NCBI GenBank assembly: GCA_024347235.1
Contig: AP025283.1
Location: forward strand, 2,108,001 to 2,172,000
Direction of reading: 5' to 3'
Source: Aliamphritea spongicola
GTDB taxonomy: Bacteria; Pseudomonadota; Gammaproteobacteria; Pseudomonadales; Balneatricaceae
DNA length: 64,000 nucleotides
Position numbers and translations under genes: made by a program. The first letter of the stretch is position 1, and the number at the start of each line of letters is the position of its first letter. Below are positions 10,069 to 18,498 of the stretch, piece after piece. The notes below the pieces were generated by a model. The model did not search any database. It saw only the letters and a list, made by a program, of their open reading frames with translations, and was not told where the DNA came from.

Positions 10069-10083
10069 TTCTCATTTTGCGAA
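10069..10083. promoter_or_regulatory. EPS-regulon palindrome (site D)
   Basis: TTCTCATTTTGCGAA matches the shared motif with one base changed. The site contains the TGA stop codon (10072-10074) of the upstream exosortase-operon gene. The centre is about 108 bases from the sigma-54 promoter. Confidence 0.7.
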
Positions 10084-10689
10084 ATAACTGAGCTGTTGCT
10101 GCAGGGTGAAGTTGGCTGCGATTTCGTCTGCGATCCTGCAGGCGCCGAACTCCACAAAAGCCACCGGGCCGGGAAATTTTTCAGCAGTGAATTGCAGGGC
10201 GCCGGCAGGTTGAAAAATACGGTTGATGCTTCCGGACAGGCTGCTGACCTGAAAGCTGATACGCCTGATCAGTACTTTCAGTTCCGGGTATTCCGGGTAC
10301 AGTTTTCCGGCAAAAATAACGCCCCGGGTAACCTGTCTGCTGGTATGGCTGATCTGGGTGTCCAGCATGTTTTCCAGAATGTGGGCGCCTTCGGCGTTGC
10401 GTTCCAGCGGTAACAGGGCAATGCTGCCATTACAGGTGTTATGGGCAAAGCCGCTGACCCGGTAGTTGCCCCGGTTAGCCGGTGACAGTTCGCCGAGCTT
10501 GCGGACCGGTAATCCTTCCACACCCTGAACAGCCACTGGCGCATCGGCTGCCACAGAAGTCGCAGCTGCGGTCGAATTAATCTCTGTGATGCGAATGGCC
10601 GGTGCGATCAGCAGAGCCGTTGCCAGTAAGCCCAGTGCCGGTGCTTTTAGCCCCGTATTCTTAGGGGGCGTGTTTGTACCGGTGAGCAA
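10072..10689 (-). CDS. Exosortase-linked periplasmic protein, possibly the C-terminal domain of the exosortase
   Basis: About 205 residues: one membrane helix (residues 18-34, ALGLLATALLIAPAI) then a periplasmic domain with the segment NTCNGSIALLPLERNAEGAH. I do not recognise the family; it takes the place of EpsI, which often follows or is fused to exosortases. The listed start is a TTG (10689) inside the exosortase reading frame, with no Shine-Dalgarno. Removing one C from the CCCCC run near 10665 would fuse it in frame to the exosortase. Given the many homopolymer errors here, a single fused gene is quite possible. Confidence 0.55.
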   Translation of the reverse strand: MLTGTNTPPKNTGLKAPALGLLATALLIAPAIRITEINSTAAATSVAADAPVAVQGVEGLPVRKLGELSPANRGNYRVSGFAHNTCNGSIALLPLERNAEGAHILENMLDTQISHTSRQVTRGVIFAGKLYPEYPELKVLIRRISFQVSSLSGSINRIFQPAGALQFTAEKFPGPVAFVEFGACRIADEIAANFTLQQQLSYFAK

Positions 10690-11530
10690 AGGTTTGTCTG
10701 TATTGGGTGAAGCCTGTGGCTGTTTTTCTGACCGGGCTTACACAGAGCACCGGGGTAATGAACAGCAGGGCGTCGACAATCAGCATGCCATCGCCATCAT
10801 GAATATAGGCATACAGCTCTGGGCCGGTGGCCATCAGGGCCAGACGGACACCGTTGATTATCAGTACGGCCAGACACAGTATCCCGGCCCGTAGCAGGTC
10901 TGTTTTATTCAGCCGCTGGTGGTACCAGAGGCTGACGCTGAGCCAGAGCAGCAGGGCCAGGGACAGGTTGGTAAATGCGGAGCAACCCGTCAGAATCAGC
11001 AGGCTGAAGCCGTTAGCCTGATTAATCAGGTTACCGGACACGCTGTACTGATCACCCGCGGGTAAAAACAGCGCCGATAACCAGGTGTCGAATCCCAGAA
11101 TCTGATCCGTAAAGCCGTTCAGTAATAGCTGGGTAACCGGTTCACGTACAGCTATCGATATCATCAGCCAGGCTGCCGCCCGGGCGTACGGTTGACGACT
11201 GTTCCGTAACCAGCAGATGGCAGCTGCGGCACATACCAGCCAGCTGAGCAGTGCGATGGGCAGCAGGAGGGTTAAAGTCAGTATCCCGGCAATACAGGCA
11301 TCAGTGATACTTCTGTTCAGACTGACCGGCCGGTGCCCCGGCTGTTCATGACGGGCTTTGCGGCACAGCAGATAAGTGATCAGCAGGCTCAGCCAGATGA
11401 CCGGGCTGCGGCCAAAACCTTCTGCCAGTGCCTGTAGCAGCCCCTGACTGTAAATGGCCGTCAGGGCTGCGGGTAACAGGGCATTCAGCGCTGCCAGCGC
11501 GCTCAGCGCTGCAAAGAAGCGACTGTTCAT
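10661..11530 (-). CDS. Exosortase (XrtX-type membrane cysteine transpeptidase)
   Basis: Polytopic inner-membrane protein of 289 residues with about 8 membrane segments. The exosortase/archaeosortase catalytic triad is visible: Cys in LTGCSAFTNLSL (residue ~195), Arg in INGVRLALMA (~240) and His in YIHDGDGMLI (~255). The usual xCSGx is here GCSAF. Exosortases cleave C-terminal sorting signals of exported proteins, coupled to EPS production. Its ATG overlaps the stop of the upstream glycosyltransferase (ATGA, 11527-11530). It is expressed from the sigma-54 promoter at 12678-12692. The most likely substrate is the DUF4114 protein alongside. The subtype cannot be assigned by eye. Confidence 0.82.
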   Translation of the reverse strand: MNSRFFAALSALAALNALLPAALTAIYSQGLLQALAEGFGRSPVIWLSLLITYLLCRKARHEQPGHRPVSLNRSITDACIAGILTLTLLLPIALLSWLVCAAAAICWLRNSRQPYARAAAWLMISIAVREPVTQLLLNGFTDQILGFDTWLSALFLPAGDQYSVSGNLINQANGFSLLILTGCSAFTNLSLALLLWLSVSLWYHQRLNKTDLLRAGILCLAVLIINGVRLALMATGPELYAYIHDGDGMLIVDALLFITPVLCVSPVRKTATGFTQYRQTFAHRYKHAP

Positions 11531-12576
11531 GAGCGTTCTGCCATCCGGGCCAGCGCCGGCAGCGCCTGACGGTATACGTCGATGATTTTCGGGCCGACCA
11601 CGTCGCAGCTGAAGCGCTGACGAATGGTCTGATATGCCAGCATCGACATGCGGGTATGGTCGCATTCACTGCTTTGCAGCCAGTTCTGGATCACTTTCTG
11701 AAAACGGATAAAGTTCTGCGGCGTAATCAGCCAGCCGTTGTAATCATCTTTAATCAGCTGGGGCAGAGCGCCAACCGCGAAGCTGGCCACCGGTATTCCC
11801 CGGGCCATTGCTTCCAGGGCAACCAGTGGCAGCCCTTCGCAGCGGCTGGTAATGCACAGTAAGCCGATATCCTGCCAGTGGTCTTGCATATCAACCTGAC
11901 CGTAAAAGGTCAGATGGGCGTATTGTGCTTCCAGCTCTGCCCGCATCGGGCCGTCACCAAACACGGCTACTTCCGGGTGCGCTGCTGAGGTGTTGGAGGA
12001 AAAAGTGTGGCGGTTATCTGGGCAAAACAGTCCGGGCCCTTTTCATGGGACAGGCGGCCGACAAAAGCAATTTTCTTGCCGGTGTTGGGGCGGTAGCGCT
12101 CAGTGGTCACAAAGTTGGGCAACTGGCTGCAGTCGCAGGGCAGGCGGTCGGCAATTTCCGGGCTGACGCTGATGACCCTGTCAGCCAGGGGCGCTGAGGG
12201 TGTCCAGCATACTGTAGAGTTTCAGTCTGCCTTCCCCCAGATCGCCGGCGTGGTAGGTAGATACCACCGGTACCCGTGCCAGCCGGGCGGTAATGCGGCC
12301 AAGAATGCCTGCTTTGTAACCGTGGGTGGCCAGCATCGACGGATGACGGCCCAGCATTTTCCAGAGGCCGTGCCAGCCTGGGCTGATCTGCCATTCAATA
12401 CCTGCCGCGTCTAACTGATCTTTCAGGGGATGCGGACCGTAATCCTTTATAAAGATGACCCGTGTCTGATAACCGCGGCGCTTCAGCCAGCCGGACAGAT
12501 TGAGAATATGGGTTTCGATGCCACCGCTGTTGCGGCTGTCGATCAGCTGAAAAATGATCCAGTCATGTAAGGACAT
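11527..12576 (-). CDS. Family 4 glycosyltransferase (frameshifted)
   Basis: A GT-B enzyme of 349 residues after repair. The N-terminus has the typical acceptor-side motif DSRNSGGIETHILNLSGWL. The C-terminal half has SRCEGLPLVALEAMARGIPV, the EX7E motif of GT4 enzymes. Start 12576 (MSLHDWIIF) is chosen because it has GGAG 8 bases upstream and because the longer frame would overlap the sigma-54 promoter at 12678-12692. Frameshifts lie near 12190 (a C overcalled) and 12003 (T run). First gene of the glycosyltransferase-exosortase operon. Confidence 0.83.
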
Positions 12577-12677
12577 AGTCAGATCTCCTGTCACAGTTTC
12601 CATTTCTATAAGAGGTGTTTCCTTTACCGACAGCCCGGTTACAGATTCAGGCCGGCAGCTTTTATACAGGTAATTAC

Positions 12678-12692
12678 GCAATTTCATGGCCA
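12678..12692 (-). promoter_or_regulatory. Sigma-54 promoter of the exosortase operon
   Basis: The minus strand reads TGGCCATGAAATTGCG, with GG and GC 10 bases apart. It lies about 100 bases upstream of the glycosyltransferase ATG at 12576. Confidence 0.78.
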
Positions 12693-12818
12693 GCTGATAA
12701 AAACTGTCGGTTAATCATGAAGTTAGCTTTGATGTGATCAGGCTGAACGGACGGGGCTAACGGTTATCAGGCAGTAATCGCTTAAATTGCGAGGTTGTTT
12801 AGCAAGTTGCGCGGATAT

Positions 12819-12833
12819 TTCGCATTTTGCGAA
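12819..12833. promoter_or_regulatory. EPS-regulon palindrome (site E/F, perfect copy)
   Basis: TTCGCATTTTGCGAA is a perfect 6-3-6 palindrome and the best copy of the motif. It is shared by two divergent sigma-54 promoters, about 140 bases from the minus one and 79 from the plus one. Confidence 0.8.
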
Positions 12834-12896
12834 TCAATTTGTAAGCTGAAACCGGAGGGTGTTTTTAACTTATTGAAATAATTGTGTATTTCGAGT

Positions 12897-12912
12897 TGGC
12901 GAGGCTTTTGCA
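12897..12912 (+). promoter_or_regulatory. Sigma-54 promoter of the epimerase gene
   Basis: TGGCGAGGCTTTTGCA has the GG/GC pair 10 bases apart and TTTTGCA at -12. It lies 55 bases upstream of the epimerase ATG, which has AAAGGAGAA as its ribosome binding site. Confidence 0.85.
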
Positions 12913-12966
12913 CTGTACAGATCAGCGATTCATTTTCGCTCTGTTGAGAGCAAAAGGAGAAAGCCC

Positions 12967-13957
12967 ATGAAATATTTAGTGACTGGTGGTTGTGGTTTTA
13001 TTGGTTCGCACTTGTGCGACTCGTTACTTGAAAAAGGTTACGAGGTTCGGGTGCTGGATGACCTGTCGACAGGGTGTGTCGGTAACTTGCCGGATGACGC
13101 AGAACTGATTATCGGTGATGTTGCCAACCCTGAAGTGGTGCGTGCTGCAATGCAGGGGTTGTTGGCTGTTTCCATCTGGCGGCGGTCGCTTCGGTTGAAC
13201 GTTCATCGACAGACTGGGTTGGTTGTCACCGTATCAACCAGCAGGGCACGGTGAATGTACTGGATGCTGCCCGTACCGCCAATAACGGTAAACCGGTGCC
13301 GGTGGTATATGCATCATCTGCAGCGGTATATGGCGACAATGCTTCGGTGCCATTGAGCGAAGATACTTTACCCCGGCCAATCAGTGCTTACGGGGCGGAT
13401 AAACTGGGCAGCGAACTTCATGCCCGTGTGGCCTGGTTAGTACATGGTGTACCCACTGTTGGGATGCGATTCTTCAATGTGTATGGCCCGCGCCAGGATC
13501 CGCATTCTCCCTATTCAGGGGTGATCTCAATTTTCATCGACCGGATTATCAAAGGCATTCCCTGACTGTTTTTGGTGACGGCAAACAAACCCGTGACTTC
13601 ATTTTTGTGACGGATGTGGTGCGCTTTCTGGTGGCGGCCATGATGAATCACCGGCAGGAAGCAGCGGTATTCAATGTTTCAACCGGTCAGATGTCATCCA
13701 TTCTGCAGTTGAGCCAGACCTTGAAGCTGGTGGCGGGCTCTGAATCGGCAATTCGCTTTGAACCAGCCCGTACCGGTGATATTGCTTCTTCGCTGGGAGA
13801 TCCGGGTAAGGCAGTGGCACGGTTCGGCTTACGGGCGAAGGTAGATTTGGGCTTAGGGCTGATGCTGACATTGGAAGCACTGCGCCGGGAAGATGCCGGT
13901 TATCAGCTGGAGCCAGAACCGTTTCTGTGTGAAAAAGTAGAACTGGATGAGTTATGA
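12967..13957 (+). CDS. NAD-dependent sugar-nucleotide epimerase/dehydratase (frameshifted)
   Basis: Extended SDR of the GalE/WbpP-like group, 330 residues after repair. The Rossmann motif GGCGFIGSHL is at residues 7-16. The catalytic Tyr/Lys are in YGADK, preceded by the serine motif YASSAAVYGD. NVYGPRQDP, FGDGKQTRDFIFVTDVV and NVSTG are typical of UDP-hexose 4-epimerases. It should interconvert nucleotide sugars for EPS synthesis. Frameshifts near 13157 (G run) and 13562 (CCC) are each single-base. It is the last gene of the EPS locus, alone on the plus strand, under a sigma-54 promoter and closed by a strong terminator. The exact substrate is open. Confidence 0.85.
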
Positions 13958-13966
13958 GTCGTGGGC

Positions 13967-14011
13967 CGTCGTACATCCGCTATGGGGTTTATAGTGGGTG
14001 TACGACGTTTT
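13967..14011 (+). terminator. Rho-independent terminator after the epimerase
   Basis: A long stem (CGTCGTACA / TGTACGACG, extended inward by TCC/GG pairs and CTAT/ATAG; 13967-14007) is followed by TTTT. It separates the EPS locus from the signalling island. Confidence 0.85.
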
Positions 14012-14152
14012 ATCTCCCTCTTTATTTTTCCTCAGTCTCCCGCTTTGGGTAACCGGCACAGGTTATCTTTGCAGGCTGTGCTATTACATATAAGTGGTTG
14101 TTTTAGCGAGAGTTGGCGCTTAACAAAACCAATCATCAAAAGGAAACAGGGA

Positions 14153-16155
14153 ATGCTCAGACGGATTTTGTTAGTGGATGATGAAGCAAAGATGCTTTCA
14201 GCCCTGCAACGGCAGTTACGCGGTACCGGATATGACGTACTGGTGGCGGGTTCTGGCAAGGAAGCGCTGGAAATTCTGGCGACGACCGAAGTACAGGTGG
14301 TTGTGTCTGATGTGCGGATGCCGGAAATGACCGGTGATGAGCTGATGACCCGGATAAAACGTCAGTATCCGGATGTCGTCGGCATTCTGCTGACCGGCTA
14401 CGCTGAGCTGAATGCAGTGATCCGGGTGCTGAATGAAGGGGCGGTGTTCCGCTTTCTTCAGAAACCCTGGGAACCCGAGGCTTTGCTGGACTGCCTGCAC
14501 GATGCATTTGTTAACTGGCAGGAAAAGCAGCAGGTGAATGATCAGCATACCTATCTGGAAAATCACGAGCATGCTCTGGTGGAAACGGATGCGGAAGGCC
14601 GCGCCCTGTATGTTAACCAGAAAGCCTGTCAGTTGCTGAACGTGAATGAGGATATAACCGGGGCGACTCTGAAGACGTATTGCCGATGCTTCGACCGGAA
14701 CAGTTGCTGTATCTGGCCAGCGGCGAACAGCGGCAACTGGAAGTTCAGAGTGTCACCAGCGGGCAGATGCTGAGGATAAGCTGCCAGGCGTTGAACAGTG
14801 AACGCCGGATGTTCAGTATTGAGCCACTGTTCGAACTGGATATTCTGGCGATTCCTGAGCTGCTTTCCCGCCAGGAGCTGCTCTTTCAGCTGGACCGGTT
14901 AATACTTGGCACTGATGAACCGGTTACCGCTATTTATCTGGACATTAACGGTTTTCGCCGTTTTAACGACAGCCTGGGGTATCAGCAGGCCGACCAGCTT
15001 TTGGCGATGATCGCCACAGAGCTTCTGAAGGGGAAACCGGAGGGGCCAGCCTTGGGCGGATGAGCGGTGATGAGTTTGCGCTGATCTTCTCCGGCCCGGT
15101 TAGCTCCGCTGATAGTTGCGAACAACTTGAAGAAATGCTGCTGCCGTTCCGTAATCTGATTCATTTTGCCGGCCGTGAACTGCATGTGGCATTCCGGGTG
15201 GGTTATGCCTGTTCGCCAGCAGATGGCCGTGACGCAGGTGAATTACTGCGCAATGCGCAGGTTGCTGCGAATACAGCATCCCGTGGCGGAAGCCGAACAA
15301 TTGCCTGTTATCAGAAACACATGAACAGCCACGACAGTGAATTTGTATTCCAACAGTCGGATTTATACCGTTCACTGGAGCGGGATGAGTTGTTTGTCCT
15401 GTATCAGCCTAAAATCTCGATGCGGGATGGTCGGATTGCTGGGGCTGAAGCACTGATCCGCTGGGAACACGGTACCAAAGGCGTCATCTCCCCGACGGAA
15501 TTCATACCCATGGCTGAGGAAAACGGTCTGATTGATCCCATCGGTAACTGGGTGCTCGCTGCTGCCAGTGCCCAGAAACGAATCTGGGAAGCACAGCAAC
15601 TACCGGATTTTGTATTGTCTGTGAACCTTTCCGGCAGACAATTGGAGGATGACACTTTGCTGGACCGGGTCAGTGATCTGATTAAGCAGAATGCGTTACA
15701 TGCCTCGCAGATTGAGCTGGAAATCACAGAGACGTTTCTGATGCAGGATATCAGCCACAGCCTTGGGCTTTTGAAAGGGCTTAAAGCCTTAGGCGTACGG
15801 CTGGCAATTGACGATTTCGGTACCGGTTACTCATCGCTGAATTACCTCCATCAGTTGCCTGTCGATACCCTGAAGATTGACCGTTCCTTCATCACCGGAT
15901 TAGGCCAGAACCGGGAAGCTTATGAACTGGTAAAAACATCATTCATCTTTCCCACGACATGGGTAAACAGGTGGTGGCAGAAGGGGTGGAAACCGGGATC
16001 AGCTGGATATTCTCACCGAGCTGCAGTGCGATGAGATCCAGGGGTATTTCTTCAGCCCGCCGGTATCGGCAGACCGTTTCCGAGCGTTACTGGAAAATCA
16101 GCCGCTCATCATGCTGGACGTAACAACTGAAGGTAGTGTTCCGTCCCGGATTTAA
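14153..16155 (+). CDS. Response regulator with PAS-like, GGDEF and EAL domains (frameshifted)
   Basis: Repaired length is 668 residues. The receiver domain (residues 1-120) has the acidic pair DD, phospho-acceptor Asp in VVVSDVRMPE and Lys in FLQKPW. A short PAS-like region follows. The GGDEF domain carries SGDEF at the active site, so cyclase activity is possible but not certain. The EAL domain has EALIRWEH, NLSGRQL, ELEITE and DDFGTGYSSL, which look intact for c-di-GMP hydrolysis. Start 14153 follows AGGAAACAGGG. Four frameshifts (about 14655, 15035, 15945, 16000) are all homopolymer losses. Likely partner of the sensor kinase at 18499. Confidence 0.88.
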
Positions 16156-16295
16156 AAGAATGAAAGCTCGCTTTGGGTAGCTGAGTACTGGTCAGGGTTT
16201 TTGAAGTACGTTTACTATGTACTATAAGAAACAAACAGTTAGGTGTCTGGAATCCGTTTTCGGCGCCGACATGTTAACAAAAGGATGCAACGGGT

Positions 16296-17570
16296 ATGGA
16301 ATTTCCTGAGCGCAGTTTATTGCTGGTCGATGATGAAACTTCGGTGCTGAATGCGCTGAAGCGGGTTTTGCGCCGGATGAAATGCACGGTACATACCGCG
16401 GAGTCAGGTAAGGCCGGGCTGGCTGTACTTGAAGAACATCCGGTAGATCTGGTGATCAGTGACATGCGCATGCCGGAAATGGGCGGTGAGGAATTTCTCG
16501 CCATTGTGGCCGAACGCTGGCCGGACACCGAACGTATCGTCATGAGTGGTTATTCTGATACCCAGGCCACCATTGATGCTATCAACAAAGGCAAGATTAG
16601 CCGTTTCATGACCAAACCCTGGAAGGACGACGAAGTGCTGAGTGTCGTCGCCAAAGGGTTTGAGCTGACAGAACTGCGTCAGCGGGCTGATAAGCTGGAA
16701 GCGGTTAAAGAACAGAAAACCCGGGAACTGGCCCAGCTGAATAAAACCCTCGAACAGAAGGTTGAACAGCGCACTCAGCAGTTACGGGACAGCCACCAGA
16801 GTTTGCAGAACAGTTACCGTGCAGTGGTGCGGATGTTCTCCTCGATAACGGCCCGCCGGATGGGGCAGGACAGCCGTTATAACCAGAACCTGAACAAATT
16901 GCTGCTGTTAATGGCAGACCGGCTGAATATTACCGGTGCCGACCTCAAGCAGCTTTTCTATGCCTGGCAGTTGCGCAACATCGGCAAACTGAGTTTCGAT
17001 GATGAACTGCTGAAACCCGCTTATGTGGATCTGAACGCTGAACAGCAGCGCCGTTTTCAGCGTCATCCGGTGCTTGCCAATGCTTCGATGGTGCTGGTTA
17101 AACCTTTGCACGCGGCCGGGCAGATCGTGTTGCAGCACAAAGAATATCTGGATGGCAGCGGCTATCCCAGTGGACTGACGGCAGAACATATTAGCCGCGG
17201 TGCACAGGTGCTGGCGGTGCTGAATGACTTTGTCGAGCTGATCAACGGCCGTTATCAGCCAAGACCTTACAGTTCTGAAGAAGCGCTACAGTTTCTCCGT
17301 GAGTTTGAAGGCCTGCGTTACGACCCCATCTGATTGAAACGCTTGCCGGTGCAGTCGCAACCCTGGCAAAAGAAGGGGACGCCATTCAGGACGAACGGAT
17401 TCTCAGCCACGGCATGAAGCCGGGAATGTCCCTGACCGGGACCTGCTCAGTGAGCAGGAGTGCTGTTACTCAGTGCCGGGGCGAAACTGGATCAGGACAC
17501 CATTAACCGCTTAACCGAAATGGAAGAAAACCTGGGAGAACAGCTGGAGATATACGTTGACGCCAGTTAA
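16296..17570 (+). CDS. Response regulator with degenerate HD-GYP domain (frameshifted)
   Basis: Repaired length is 425 residues. An N-terminal receiver (LLLVDDE, Asp in VISDMRMPE, Lys in MTKPWKDDE) and a coiled coil (~125-170) lead into an HD-GYP-like domain. Its GYP part is kept (EYLDGSGYPSGL), but the HD pair that binds metal is replaced: the usual HDIGK reads RNIGK. The HHE region reads QHKE. It may therefore bind rather than hydrolyse c-di-GMP. The C-terminal MKPGM...DLLSEQGVLLLS segment is typical of the RpfG-like group. Frameshifts near 17325, 17440 and 17457. Follows the GGDEF-EAL regulator by 140 bases. Confidence 0.83.
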
Positions 17571-17650
17571 TGGCGGCAGCGGGTAACAGACGTCACCGGC
17601 GGATACACAGAGTAGCGGCCGGAAAATAAGGAAAGACTTCAAGGAGCAGC

Positions 17651-18468
17651 ATGATGAAGAAGCTACACAGTTTATTGATTGCCGGTGGATTGTTACTCAG
17701 CCTGGGTGCCCAGGCAGATACCTTCACTTTTGGCATCGTACCTCAGCAATCTGCAAAGAAACTGGCCAAGCTCTGGACCCCGGTAACGGCGTATCTCAGT
17801 GAGAAGACCGGCCATGAAATTAAATTTACCACCGCCAAAAACATTCCGACCTTTGAAAAACGACTGCAAAAGGTGAGTACGACATCGCCTATATGAACCC
17901 GTATCACTTTACGGTGTTTAATCAGAAGCCGGGTTACAAAGCGATTGCCCGGCAGAAAAATAAACGCATCAAAGGCATTATGGTGGTGCGTAAAGACAGT
18001 AACTATGCCGACCTTCAGGGGCTGGACGGCTCCAAACTGGCGTTTCCGTCCCCGGCTGCTTTCGCTGCCAGCGTAGTACCCCGGGCTAACCTGACCCAGA
18101 AAGGCATCGAGTTTGATCCCAAATATGTGTCTTCCCATGATTCTGTTTACCTGAACGTAGCCAAGGGTATTTTCCCAGCCGGTGGCGGGGTTATCCGTAC
18201 CTTTAACAACACCGATCCGGCGGTCCGTGACCAGCTTAAAGTGCTCTGGACCACTGACGGCTATACGCCTCATGCGGTTGCTGTAGGCCCCAATGTCAGC
18301 AGTGAGGCAGCGGCCACATTGCAGCAGGCGCTGGTGGACATGGGGGCAGACCCGGAAGGGGCTGAGCTGCTGAAGAAGATTAACTTCAAAGCCTTCACCC
18401 CGGCTGAAGATGCGGACTGGGATGATGTTCGCGGGCTGAACATTACGCTGCTTGATCACATGCTGTAA
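17651..18468 (+). CDS. PhnD-like periplasmic binding protein (frameshifted)
   Basis: Signal peptide (LHSLLIAGGLLLSLGAQA) followed by a phosphate/phosphonate-type (PhnD/SsuA-like) periplasmic binding domain: FGIVPQQSAKKLAKLWTPV, YDIAYMNPYHF, FAASVVPRANL and the hinge segment DSVYLNVAKG. Length is 272 after one frameshift near 17876 (AAGG to AAGGG). No ABC permease or ATPase is nearby. Instead a membrane sensor kinase follows after 30 bases, so this protein probably delivers a ligand signal to that kinase rather than feeding a transporter. The ligand is unknown. Confidence 0.8.
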
Positions 18469-18498
18469 CCGGCAGGCAGAGGAACAGAAGCAGCAATT

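Larger units (their letters stand above)
12577..12966. promoter_or_regulatory. Divergent regulatory region between the exosortase operon and the epimerase
   Basis: 390 bases without a gene. It holds two outward-facing sigma-54 promoters (12678-12692 minus, 12897-12912 plus) that share the central perfect palindrome at 12819-12833. Additional half-site-like bases (TTGCGAGG, GTTGCGCGG) lie at 12787-12813. One bound activator could serve both directions by looping. Confidence 0.75.
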
